From an uncultured Collinsella sp. (lineage in GTDB: Bacteria; Actinomycetota; Coriobacteriia; Coriobacteriales; Coriobacteriaceae): 64,000 nucleotides of DNA. Made by a program: the position numbers and the translations under genes. The DNA is taken from positions 1 to 64,000 of the forward strand of contig URBQ01000005.1 in NCBI GenBank assembly GCA_900546115.1, given 5' to 3'. Positions 48,944-57,514 of the stretch are shown one piece after another; the first letter of the stretch is position 1, and the number at the start of each line of letters is the position of its first letter. The notes below the pieces were generated by a model. That model ran no database searches. It was not told where the DNA came from and worked only from the letters and a program-made list of their open reading frames with translations.

Positions 48944-50716
48944 TTACTCACCTTTTCGATAGATCTCCAGTGCCTTTTTAAGGTATTTGGCACTGTAATT
49001 GAAGTAGATATAGAGCCATTCGCCTACGAAGTCGCCTTCGGCTTCTTTCAGAAGAGACCAGAGGTACCAGCACCATCCTGCAAGGGCAATGTGCGCATAG
49101 TTATGTGCAACTTCGTTGTTTGTTGCCTTGCGCCCAAAATATGCATCAAGCGCGCGGTCGACTTCATCTTCGGAAAGCTCGCAGCAGACACTGCACGTTC
49201 CAAAATCGTTTGCATAATCGCTCATGCCAGCATATTCCCAGTCAATGAGATAGTACTTGTCGTTTTCATCGATAAGGAAATTGAGGTAAAAGAAGTCATT
49301 GTGACAAAGGCATTTTGGCGCATTGTCGGCCTGGACAAAGTGCTCCAATTCATCGATTTCGGCGGCCATTTCCCTGTAGCCTGGAATGTCGATAGGGCCT
49401 TTTTCCAGAAGAAGTGATTCGTAGCGCTTCGCTTCGAGGTAGAAGTCAAATTCGGTTTCGACATTTGCACTGCTCTCGTGAAGCGAACGACACATCTGCA
49501 TCATTCGATTCATTTGGGCATCATCATGCGGATCAGGCTGCTTTGCGTTGGGTACAAACTTCGAAATTTTCCAACCGCGCTTTGGGTCCTCATGAATGAA
49601 CGTGTCGTCAAGGCCGAGTTCCTTGGCCTTTTTAAGTGCGGCTACTTCTCCATTTCTGTTAATAAGCAGTTCGGTCCCGACTCCCGGATGGCGGTAAACG
49701 TACTCTCCGTCATTGGTTCTAAAGTGGCACGATAGATTCGTAAGACCTTGTTTAAGGGGATAAACGTCGTGAATCTCTGATTTGGAGCAGCCGAGCACTT
49801 GCTCGATGTTATCGAAAATATCGGAGTCAACGTTTTCGATAAAATGCGGATCAAAGGCACGCAGTTCATCAAGAGAATCGAATTCGTTGATCTCGCCCTC
49901 AGGATACTTTTTGATCACCATATCGAGCTCCTTGATGTGCTCGATATATAGATCTTCCCAAAGCTTGTCCGTTGTTTCGGGCTTGTTATATTCCGTTTCG
50001 AGAATCTGCTTAAATGCAAGCGAGAAGGCTTTATCAAAGTAGACATGTCCGAGCATATACCAAGCATCGGAACCGCCAATCGTAACATTGGTGATTCTGT
50101 CCATTGCTCCGGTTTGAATGCACCATTCTTTGGTGGCGCCTTCAGCATATTGAGCAGAATAAAATGCTTTCCAAACGTATGCTTCAAACGGATTGTTTAG
50201 AAGGTAATCATCGCTTGAACAAATATAGGTGTTGCCAAGCCGCTCTTTTACGCACATAAGCGATGCGTGGTTATTTTTGGATGCATATTCGTTGTTGACG
50301 ACAATCGAAACGCCGAACTTGCTTTCGAGATAGAAGAAATACTCTTTTTTATAGCCGACAACGACGGTGATATTGCTGATACCTGCGTCTTGCAGCTGCC
50401 TAATCTGACGTTCGATGAGAATCTCACCACGTACCTTTAAAAGGCCTTTGGGCTTTTCATACGAAATGGGAGCAAAGCGGCTCGAAAGCCCCGCAGCCAA
50501 TATCACTGCGTTTTCAACCTTATAGGGGTGAAGTGCTTCGTAACCGTTGTCGGTTAGGCTGTCCGATTCGAGAAGGCCTTCATTCGTAAGCTCTTTATTT
50601 GCTGCGTTTACCGATCCAAGTGAGAGGCCAGTGCGCTCGGCAACTTCTCGCTGGCTGGCATATGGGTTCTTTAGGTATTCGTACAGAACAGTAAAGTTAC
50701 GCTTGGTCAGTTCCAC
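48944..50716 (-). CDS. HTH-LicC-LicA fusion: phosphocholine cytidylyltransferase and choline kinase
   Basis: A 590-aa cytoplasmic three-part protein. Residues about 1-60 form a winged-helix/MarR-like DNA-binding region (SQREVAERTGLSLGSVNAA). Residues about 66-280 form a nucleotidyltransferase with AVILAAGLSSRF and YEKPKGLLKV, like LicC, which makes CDP-choline. Residues about 300-585 form a choline/ethanolamine-kinase fold with LCHNDFFYLNFLID near 468 and YLIDWEYAGMSD near 490, like LicA. Together these convert choline to CDP-choline. The GTG at 50716 has TGGAGGC eight bases upstream and follows a promoter at 50754-50782. A frame reaching 50830 would start upstream of that promoter and is rejected. 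Confidence 0.9.
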   Translation of the reverse strand: MELTKRNFTVLYEYLKNPYASQREVAERTGLSLGSVNAANKELTNEGLLESDSLTDNGYEALHPYKVENAVILAAGLSSRFAPISYEKPKGLLKVRGEILIERQIRQLQDAGISNITVVVGYKKEYFFYLESKFGVSIVVNNEYASKNNHASLMCVKERLGNTYICSSDDYLLNNPFEAYVWKAFYSAQYAEGATKEWCIQTGAMDRITNVTIGGSDAWYMLGHVYFDKAFSLAFKQILETEYNKPETTDKLWEDLYIEHIKELDMVIKKYPEGEINEFDSLDELRAFDPHFIENVDSDIFDNIEQVLGCSKSEIHDVYPLKQGLTNLSCHFRTNDGEYVYRHPGVGTELLINRNGEVAALKKAKELGLDDTFIHEDPKRGWKISKFVPNAKQPDPHDDAQMNRMMQMCRSLHESSANVETEFDFYLEAKRYESLLLEKGPIDIPGYREMAAEIDELEHFVQADNAPKCLCHNDFFYLNFLIDENDKYYLIDWEYAGMSDYANDFGTCSVCCELSEDEVDRALDAYFGRKATNNEVAHNYAHIALAGWCWYLWSLLKEAEGDFVGEWLYIYFNYSAKYLKKALEIYRKGE

Positions 50717-50753
50717 TGCAGGCCTCCAATTAAGATGTTCATTGCTTAGGGAA

Positions 50754-50793
50754 AGAATAGAATGATTGAACGTTATGTTCAATTTAATATATT
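50754..50793. promoter_or_regulatory. Divergent overlapping promoters sharing a perfect dyad
   Basis: The dyad ATTGAAC-N5-GTTCAAT spans 50765-50783. On the minus strand TTGAAC (50777-50782) with TATTCT (50754-50759) at 17 bp drives the lic operon. On the plus strand TTGAAC (50766-50771) with TATATT (50788-50793) at 16 bp drives the repeat protein at 50882. Each dyad half is thus one -35 box. Further TGTTCA/TGAACA half-sites lie near 50735 and 50816. Confidence 0.6.
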
Positions 50794-50881
50794 TATCTAC
50801 ATAGACTGAACAGACAGTAACGAAAATCAATCCTGGAATGTGGATTAAAATAAATAAATGAGATATCTGGGAGGGTCGCTT

Positions 50882-53053
50882 ATGTATCGATTCGAAAAGA
50901 AGGCCACGCTTGTTTGTGCTGCTGCGTCATTAATCACTGCTTGCTGCTTGCCCCTGAGTGCGAATGTCGCGTTTGCACAGGATTCCGTTGAGGCTCAGAG
51001 TATTGAGTCAAAAGCGGATTTTTCTTCTGTGGTTTCCGATGATTTGCAACCTGATAATTCTTCCGTCATAAAAGATGGCTGGCAACGAGACGAGTCGTCT
51101 GGAGTTTGGTATTACGGAAAAAACGGTAAACACCAAACTGGCTGGCTGCAAAGCGGGGGCTATTGGTATTGGCTTGATCCAGCCAATGATGGTGCAATGC
51201 AGACAGGTTATTTCAATGTGACCGATGCTGGCGGATCGACTGCTTCGTTTTATGCGAATGACGGCAATGCCGCAACGCCTTTTGGCGCGCTATATCAGAA
51301 CTGCTGGCTACGTAACTCAGATGGAAATTGGTTTTATGCCAATGCTGGAGGCGATTTAGCTGCTGGTTGGTTTTATCAAGACGGCACATGGTATTACCTG
51401 GATCCTGCCACCCATATAATGCAGGTTGGTTTTGTCGACCTCGGGAGCGGGAAATACTATTTAGATGCCACTGGTGCTATGAAAACCGGCTGGATTCTCG
51501 TTGACGGGAATTGGTACTGGGCTTATTCATCGGGTGCCCTTGCTTCGTCATGGCAAACGATAGGTGGGGCTCGCTATTATTTTGACCCACAGACGTTCAT
51601 CATGTTTAAGGGTCGTCAAAAGATTGATGGAAGAACCTACATTTTTGGTGACTATGGCCTCGCAAATGGATGGTACAAAGACGGAGCAGATTGGTATTAC
51701 TGCTCTAACGGTATTGCGGCCACTGGCTGGAAACTCGTTAACGGCGCTTGGTATTATCTCGACCCAGCCTCCGATGGTAAGATGTCCGTTGGGTATTTAG
51801 ACCTTGGCAATGCAGCATATTATTTGAACCCCAATGGGGTTATGGCTGTTGGCTGGGCTCAGTCCGAGAACGGCTGGTATCTAGCCTCTCAATCTGGTGC
51901 GCTTATTTCTGACTGGTATAAAGAAGGCGCTAGCTGGTATTACCTGGACCCTGTTAGCCATCTAATGAAAACGGGCTTATTTGAGGTGAGCGGCAACGAT
52001 TGTTTTGCAAACCAGAGCGGTAGGCTCATGGTTTCAAGCTGGGTTACCGTTAATGATGGCGTTGAAAGATATGCCGATGATAATGGATATCTTTGCAAGG
52101 ATGTGATTCGCGAAAACGGCGCTATTCTAAAAACCGCTGGAGCTGATGGTTGGCAGGTTGCGTCCGGCTGGGTTAATGTCGCAAATCTAAGGTTTTACGC
52201 TGAGCCCGGAACGGGTGCCATTCATCTTGGATGGCTGCAGATTGACGGCGATTGGTATTGGCTTGATGCCAATTCTGGCGTGATGAAGACCGGATGGGTT
52301 TTTACTGGTGGTTCATGGTATTACCTAAACGCTGACGGAAAAATGGCAACTGGTTGGAAATGCCTGAATGGAACATGGTATTACCTTGAGTCCAATGGAA
52401 GCATGCATGTTGGCTGGCTTAAAGATTCGGGTAAGTGGTATTGGTTAGACGGCAGCGGCGCTATGGCAACGGGCGCAAGGACCATCGACGGTGTTCGCCG
52501 AATTTTCTGGAGCGATGGCCAGTGCGACAAAGTTGGCTGGCAAAATCCATCCCAGTATCCTCAGGTCAGTTCTTGGACTGTTCAGCTGCCTAGCTATTGC
52601 ACCGGATACTTTACCTATGTGACCCCTTCTCGCATTTCTGTCGAAGCAACGCGGGAAGATTGCGTGAACGCCTTTATCCAGCGCGCCTATGAGTATATCG
52701 GTACGCAATATATTGAGCCTTGGTCTACCGCTCCCGGTGGAGCTGTTGATTGCTCTGGTTTTGTCTTGCAGTGCCTTTATGCTACTGGCATGGATATGGG
52801 TGTTTACAACCCTTATAACCATCGCTGGGATCCAAGCCAAACCTACAATTCCATGAATTGGTATCGAAGCAATATCTTTATGCCCGTGAGCACGAGCTCG
52901 ATTCAACGCGGCGATGTGATTTATTACCGCGGTCATATTGCAATTGCACTTGGCGGCGGCTTGATGATTGATTCCTGGCCTCATCAAGGTGTCGGAATTC
53001 ATCCTATTAGCGCAAGGGGAAATGTAATCGGCGCAGCTCGTCCGTTTATTTAA
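50882..53053 (+). CDS. Secreted choline-binding-type repeat protein with NlpC/P60 domain
   Basis: A 723-aa exported protein. A signal peptide ends near residue 33 (LSANVAFAQD). Residues about 65-545 are wall-binding repeats (GWQRDESSGVWYYGKNGKH type, with many WYYLDP variants). The C-terminal ~140 residues are an NlpC/P60 cysteine peptidase: nucleophile in AVDCSGFVLQCLYATG (near 622) and His in YYRGHIAIALGGG (near 683), as in gamma-D-glutamyl-diamino-acid endopeptidases that cut peptidoglycan stems. The ATG at 50882 has GGGAGGG eight to nine bases upstream; an in-frame ATG eight codons earlier does not. It shares its promoter region with the lic operon. Confidence 0.88.
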   Translation: MYRFEKKATLVCAAASLITACCLPLSANVAFAQDSVEAQSIESKADFSSVVSDDLQPDNSSVIKDGWQRDESSGVWYYGKNGKHQTGWLQSGGYWYWLDPANDGAMQTGYFNVTDAGGSTASFYANDGNAATPFGALYQNCWLRNSDGNWFYANAGGDLAAGWFYQDGTWYYLDPATHIMQVGFVDLGSGKYYLDATGAMKTGWILVDGNWYWAYSSGALASSWQTIGGARYYFDPQTFIMFKGRQKIDGRTYIFGDYGLANGWYKDGADWYYCSNGIAATGWKLVNGAWYYLDPASDGKMSVGYLDLGNAAYYLNPNGVMAVGWAQSENGWYLASQSGALISDWYKEGASWYYLDPVSHLMKTGLFEVSGNDCFANQSGRLMVSSWVTVNDGVERYADDNGYLCKDVIRENGAILKTAGADGWQVASGWVNVANLRFYAEPGTGAIHLGWLQIDGDWYWLDANSGVMKTGWVFTGGSWYYLNADGKMATGWKCLNGTWYYLESNGSMHVGWLKDSGKWYWLDGSGAMATGARTIDGVRRIFWSDGQCDKVGWQNPSQYPQVSSWTVQLPSYCTGYFTYVTPSRISVEATREDCVNAFIQRAYEYIGTQYIEPWSTAPGGAVDCSGFVLQCLYATGMDMGVYNPYNHRWDPSQTYNSMNWYRSNIFMPVSTSSIQRGDVIYYRGHIAIALGGGLMIDSWPHQGVGIHPISARGNVIGAARPFI

Positions 53054-53095
53054 TAGATTCCCTGCAAGACAGTCGGTACCGGTTGGGGGCTTGAA

Positions 53096-55165
53096 ATGAA
53101 TGCTCGGATTGATCATCGAATTTGCTGGCGAGTAATTGGCTTGATGCTATTTTCCGCCTTACTTTCAGTTACAGCCCCCGCATTTTCTTGCACTGCTTAT
53201 GCCGTGGAAGAGGGGGCGGATAACGGTGTCGTAGAGCGCGACTCGACAGGAGGGCCGGGAGCATTGGTCGGTGGCGGTTACTCTCAAGACTCCAGCGATT
53301 GTGCCGGCAAAACAACGGAAGATTCGAGCCTACAGGTTGTCGATAGCCATGACCCGTCGACTACAGAACAACTATCTGGATGGCAATGGAACGGTTTGTC
53401 CTGGTATTACTATCTAGATGGCTGTCGTTTGACCGGAATTCAGAATATTGACGACTTGCTGTACTACTTGGACCCCGCTCGTGACGGCGCAATGAGCTGC
53501 GGCTGGATTTTTACTGAAAATAAGTGGTATTACGCGGGTCCGTCAGGCGCTTTGGCAAGTGGCTGGCAGTTTATTGGAGACCAATGGTACTGGTTTGACT
53601 CCCTTAACAGCTGTTCTATGGCTACTGGTCGACGTGTTATTGATGGGCACCCTTATCTTCTTGGAACCTATGGACTGATTAATGGATGGTACCTTGATAA
53701 CGGTTTATGGTATTGGGGTAGCAATGGTGAAGTCTTAACCGGCTGGCTTCAAACTGGCAATAACTGGTATTGGCTTGATCCCGCCAATGATGGTGTTATG
53801 TCTAGAGGAATCGTTTCTGTCGGTTCGTCTCGTTACTATTTATCGGATTCCGGCGCAATGACTGTTGGTTGGGCGTTTGATGGGACGGACTGGTATTACG
53901 CTGACGGTTCCGGCGCACTTGCATCGGGCTGGCGTTTGGTGAATGGCGTTTGGTATTGGCTCGATGTCGCAAATGACAATAGAATGGCTACCGGCTTTTA
54001 TGTCATCGGATCCAACCGGTATCATTTTTCTTCAACGGGAGCGTTGTCACTTGGCTGGTTTATGAGCGATGGAGACTGGTATTACGCTGAGCCTTCTCAA
54101 GCGTCGGGCATTATAAAGACTGGATGGCTGAAGGACGGTGGTCAATACTATTATCTCGATCCTGCCGCCGACGGTAAAATGCTTCTTGGTCATTTTTCTG
54201 TAAATGGGAAAAGCTATTATGCAAAAGCTTCAGGCGCTGTTGCTTGTCGTGAATGGGTAGATGTCCAGGACTCGGTTCAGGATGAGCCATCTAAGGCTTT
54301 TGCTGGTTCTGATTGCTCATTGTGTGGAGCATTGCGTAATGGAAAACTGTTTACATCAAACGGCGATGGCGAATTGGCCGAAGCTCACGGGTTTGTGATG
54401 CTTGGAGGCTGTAAGTTCTATGCTGATTCAACCGATGGCTCCCCCTGCGCTGGATGGAAGAACGTTAACGGAAAATGGTACTTTTTTGATGAGACCGCTG
54501 GCTATGCACGATCTGGCTGGCTGTACAAGGATGGCTCCTGGTTCTATTTAGATCCGTCCACTTATGCTATGAAAACCGGTTGGGTTGCCGTTAACGGATC
54601 TTGGTATTACTTGAATTCGTCTGGTTATATACAGACAGGATGGCTCAATCTGGGCGCCACCTGGTATTGGCTTGATGCTAGTGGAGCTATGGCTACTGGC
54701 TGGCGCGTTGTGGACGGATCCTGGAATTTCTTTATGGCTAACGGCGCGTGGGTGTCAGACTATATGGATGCTAAGGCTCAAAGTTATTCAAGCAATACAA
54801 ATTGGCTGATACTTGTCGATACGTCACGTTGCGTTACGAGTATTTACACTGGATCCTGGAATAACTGGTCCTTAAACCGTCGATATGTATGTTCGACGGG
54901 AAAAGCTAGCACGCCTACGGTGATAGGGGAGTATCAAGTCTACGGTAAGGGATACTCCTTTGGGCATGGATATACTTGCTATTACTACACGCAGTTCTAT
55001 GGTGATTACTTATTCCATTCCTCACCCTACTACGTCAACAGCAACCGCGTGATGGATCCCACGATGGGCGTTCCATCCTCTGCTGGATGCGTACGCCTTG
55101 AGATTCAGAATGCAAAATGGATTTACGATAACATTCCTTATGGAACAAAGGTTGTTACTTATTGA
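53096..55165 (+). CDS. Secreted choline-binding-type repeat protein with L,D-transpeptidase domain
   Basis: A 689-aa exported protein. A signal peptide ends near residue 34 (AFSCTAYAVE). Residues about 90-555 are wall-binding repeats. From about residue 562 to the end is a YkuD-type L,D-transpeptidase: TNWLILVDTSRCVTSIY, GEYQVYGKG, the His in YLFHSSPYYVN (near 640) and the catalytic Cys in PSSAGCVRLEIQNAKWIYD (near 664). The motif reads S-A-G-C where S/T-H-G-C is canonical. The predicted action is 3-3 cross-linking or anchoring of proteins to peptidoglycan. It starts 42 bp after the previous gene and is probably co-transcribed. Confidence 0.88.
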   Translation: MNARIDHRICWRVIGLMLFSALLSVTAPAFSCTAYAVEEGADNGVVERDSTGGPGALVGGGYSQDSSDCAGKTTEDSSLQVVDSHDPSTTEQLSGWQWNGLSWYYYLDGCRLTGIQNIDDLLYYLDPARDGAMSCGWIFTENKWYYAGPSGALASGWQFIGDQWYWFDSLNSCSMATGRRVIDGHPYLLGTYGLINGWYLDNGLWYWGSNGEVLTGWLQTGNNWYWLDPANDGVMSRGIVSVGSSRYYLSDSGAMTVGWAFDGTDWYYADGSGALASGWRLVNGVWYWLDVANDNRMATGFYVIGSNRYHFSSTGALSLGWFMSDGDWYYAEPSQASGIIKTGWLKDGGQYYYLDPAADGKMLLGHFSVNGKSYYAKASGAVACREWVDVQDSVQDEPSKAFAGSDCSLCGALRNGKLFTSNGDGELAEAHGFVMLGGCKFYADSTDGSPCAGWKNVNGKWYFFDETAGYARSGWLYKDGSWFYLDPSTYAMKTGWVAVNGSWYYLNSSGYIQTGWLNLGATWYWLDASGAMATGWRVVDGSWNFFMANGAWVSDYMDAKAQSYSSNTNWLILVDTSRCVTSIYTGSWNNWSLNRRYVCSTGKASTPTVIGEYQVYGKGYSFGHGYTCYYYTQFYGDYLFHSSPYYVNSNRVMDPTMGVPSSAGCVRLEIQNAKWIYDNIPYGTKVVTY

Positions 55166-55255
55166 TATTAGGCACTCGTTTTAAGAGACAGGGATAAATA
55201 CTCTATTTTTAAAAGAGTTTCTTTTAACTGAGGGTGCTTTGATAATCTTTAAGCA

Positions 55256-56221
55256 ATGAATTTGGGAGGATTTTTGGAAATAGAAATGGGAAATGATATT
55301 GGCGTATGCGTACTTCTCTCAGCTTATAAACCCGATCTTAAGTTTTTCGCGGAACAACTTGATTCGATAGATAAACAAACGTTTCCGCTTACGCTTCTAG
55401 TTAGAAATGACTGCCCTGAATCGGATTCATTAGAGCGGTTTATCCAAGCGCATATAACGAAAAACGCCTATCGGTATTATCACGGTGATAATAATCTCGG
55501 TTATGTCAAATCGTTCGAGGCGCTGCTCTCCTTGGCGGAAGGGGATTACGTAGTACTTTGCGATCAGGATGATATTTGGGAGCCTAATAGAGTTGAAGTT
55601 TCGCTCAACCATATGCTAGAAGAAGGCTCAATTCTAGATGTTTGTGATAGATCGGTAATTGACGAAAACGGAAATATTCTGGTAAAGAGTTATAGGAAAG
55701 CTCATCCTAATTCGCCGGAAGTAAATTGGTGCTCTGGAGAGGATATTACTGTACAGGCCGCAAGCGTATGTTACGGCATTGGTATGGCTCTCATGTTAGA
55801 TGCGAGTGCGGCGAAGTCGATGATTCCCTTTCCGGAATCGACTGCACATGACTTGTGGTTGACATTGGGTTGCAGTGAACTGGGGAAGTGCAGCTTTACT
55901 ATGACTCCTTTGGTTAAGTATCGTCGACATGGTGGTAACGAAACTGGATTCCTTGCAGGTGTTTCTTCAAAAGATGATTGGTATTCGACAAGAGTTAAAA
56001 ACAGGGTTGATACTGCTAGGCGATTTGCCGATAGATTTCCCGATTCACCGCATCTAAAGGAAATATTGGGGTTCGCTGAAGCAAGGGAGCGGCGCTCCAT
56101 AATTGGTTTACTTAAATACCGACGAGCTTGCCCGTCTATCGCTAAAGCAGATATCATTATACGTCTTATGCCGAATTGGCTGTTTATTTTGATTTTAAAA
56201 GAACTTAAAGCTGCGAGATAG
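55256..56221 (+). CDS. Family 2 glycosyltransferase (rhamnosyltransferase-like)
   Basis: A 321-aa GT-A enzyme. GVCVLLSAYKPDLKFFAEQL, LLVRNDCPESDS, GDNNLGYVKSFEALL and the metal motif VVLCDQDDIWEPN match the rhamnosyltransferase-like GT2 subgroup; the downstream AHDLWLTLGCSELGK is also typical. The start is ambiguous: ATG 55256 has no site, TTG 55274 follows GGGAGG closely, and ATG 55286 gives the most natural N-terminus (MGNDIGVCVLL). It begins an AT-richer cluster that includes a flippase and LicD, so it probably acts on the polysaccharide that receives phosphocholine. Confidence 0.85.
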   Translation: MNLGGFLEIEMGNDIGVCVLLSAYKPDLKFFAEQLDSIDKQTFPLTLLVRNDCPESDSLERFIQAHITKNAYRYYHGDNNLGYVKSFEALLSLAEGDYVVLCDQDDIWEPNRVEVSLNHMLEEGSILDVCDRSVIDENGNILVKSYRKAHPNSPEVNWCSGEDITVQAASVCYGIGMALMLDASAAKSMIPFPESTAHDLWLTLGCSELGKCSFTMTPLVKYRRHGGNETGFLAGVSSKDDWYSTRVKNRVDTARRFADRFPDSPHLKEILGFAEARERRSIIGLLKYRRACPSIAKADIIIRLMPNWLFILILKELKAAR

Positions 56222-56265
56222 CTCCGTATCCTCATTTCGACAGGTTTAGAAGGGCGCTTATATTT

Positions 56266-57510
56266 GTGAAGGCCACAGAGAAGACTCTTTCGATTAAACA
56301 TAATATGTTCTGGAATACCGTCGGTTCGTTGACTAATTTAGGCTGTCAGTGGCTTATCACCATTTTGGTCGTTCGGCTGTCTGATGGATATAGTGCTGCA
56401 GGCATTTATTCGCTGGCTATGTCTATTTTCAACATGTTTTCTCAATTAGCCCAATACAGGATGTACACGGTGCAAATTGCAGATGTTGAAAGGAAAAACT
56501 CTGCTGGTGAATACCTGACTTTTCGTTTCTTTACTACTTTTATAGCGTTTGCAATGTTAGCCGTCTATTCTATTGCAACGTGTCGTATTGGTACGGTGCC
56601 CGCTATTCTTCTGTATGCTCTCTATAAAACCGCTGGCTTAGTCATTGATGTCATGCATGCTAATGATCAGGTTGGTCATAGGATGGACTATATTGGGAAA
56701 TCCCTCATAATGCAGGGCATCGGCTCTCTCCTTTCATTCATTCTTGTCTTTGGATTTTTTAATAGCCTCGAAGGTGCACTGTTGCTTATGACGGTAGTGA
56801 CAATAGGCATCGGAGTTATTTACGATTATCCAAGATCAAATCGGATTTCTGCAATCAAGCTTGGAATTAGCCGAGCGAAGGTCAGAGCCTTCCTATGTAG
56901 CTGTTTGCCCATCGTTCTGGGCGGCATTGCTGCTTCTGCGGCGCCGAATATTCCCAGGCAGTATTTATCTTATTCATTCGGAGATTCTGCTCTGGGTATT
57001 TATGCATCAGTTGCTGCACCTGTGGCAATTATCCAAATGGGTGCGACCTATATTTATAATCCTTTATTAGGTTATCTAGTAGAGCGTTACCATTCTAGAG
57101 AAAAGTCCTTTTTTTCGCTCATAGGTAAAATACTTGCTGGCATCTTTTTTGTCGGTGTCATATCTTCAGTTGCCCTTTTCTTTTTCGGTAAATTATTGCT
57201 GTCACTGTTTTATGGCGCTGGAATAGCTAAACATACCGATCTCCTTCAGCCTATGTTGGCTTGTGCCTTTTTGACTGGCATCGCTTGGTTTGTCAACGAT
57301 TTGTTGGTTTCTCTTGATAATTACCGAGGGGTATTTGTTGGCAGCATGCTGTCCTTAATTAGTGCTGTCGCTGTTATGGCTCCTGCGCAAATGCTGTTTG
57401 GCTTAAATGGCCCTACTGTATCGGCGCTTATATCCAATGCCATTTGCCTTATTTATCAGTCTTCTGTTTTGGGGAAACAGACGCAACAATGGTTCGGGGA
57501 AAAGAGATAG
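56266..57510 (+). CDS. Polysaccharide flippase (Wzx/MATE-like)
   Basis: A 414-aa membrane protein with about twelve hydrophobic segments, of the polysaccharide-biosynthesis (Wzx/RfbX) exporter superfamily. It would flip lipid-linked repeat units to the outer face. It starts NMFWNTVGSLTNLGCQWLIT, typical of this group, and contains a cytoplasmic YDYPRSNRISAI loop. The GTG start at 56266 is preceded by AGAAGGGCG. LicD follows four bases after the stop, so repeat-unit export and phosphocholine addition are encoded as one unit. Confidence 0.85.
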   Translation: MKATEKTLSIKHNMFWNTVGSLTNLGCQWLITILVVRLSDGYSAAGIYSLAMSIFNMFSQLAQYRMYTVQIADVERKNSAGEYLTFRFFTTFIAFAMLAVYSIATCRIGTVPAILLYALYKTAGLVIDVMHANDQVGHRMDYIGKSLIMQGIGSLLSFILVFGFFNSLEGALLLMTVVTIGIGVIYDYPRSNRISAIKLGISRAKVRAFLCSCLPIVLGGIAASAAPNIPRQYLSYSFGDSALGIYASVAAPVAIIQMGATYIYNPLLGYLVERYHSREKSFFSLIGKILAGIFFVGVISSVALFFFGKLLLSLFYGAGIAKHTDLLQPMLACAFLTGIAWFVNDLLVSLDNYRGVFVGSMLSLISAVAVMAPAQMLFGLNGPTVSALISNAICLIYQSSVLGKQTQQWFGEKR

Positions 57511-57514
57511 GCCG

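Noticed and set aside
40699..55165. Repetitive DNA considered as CRISPR or a tandem satellite
   Set aside because: The periodicity is about 60 bp in coding frame with degenerate wobble bases, explained by ~20-residue protein repeats; no constant repeat with unique spacers exists.
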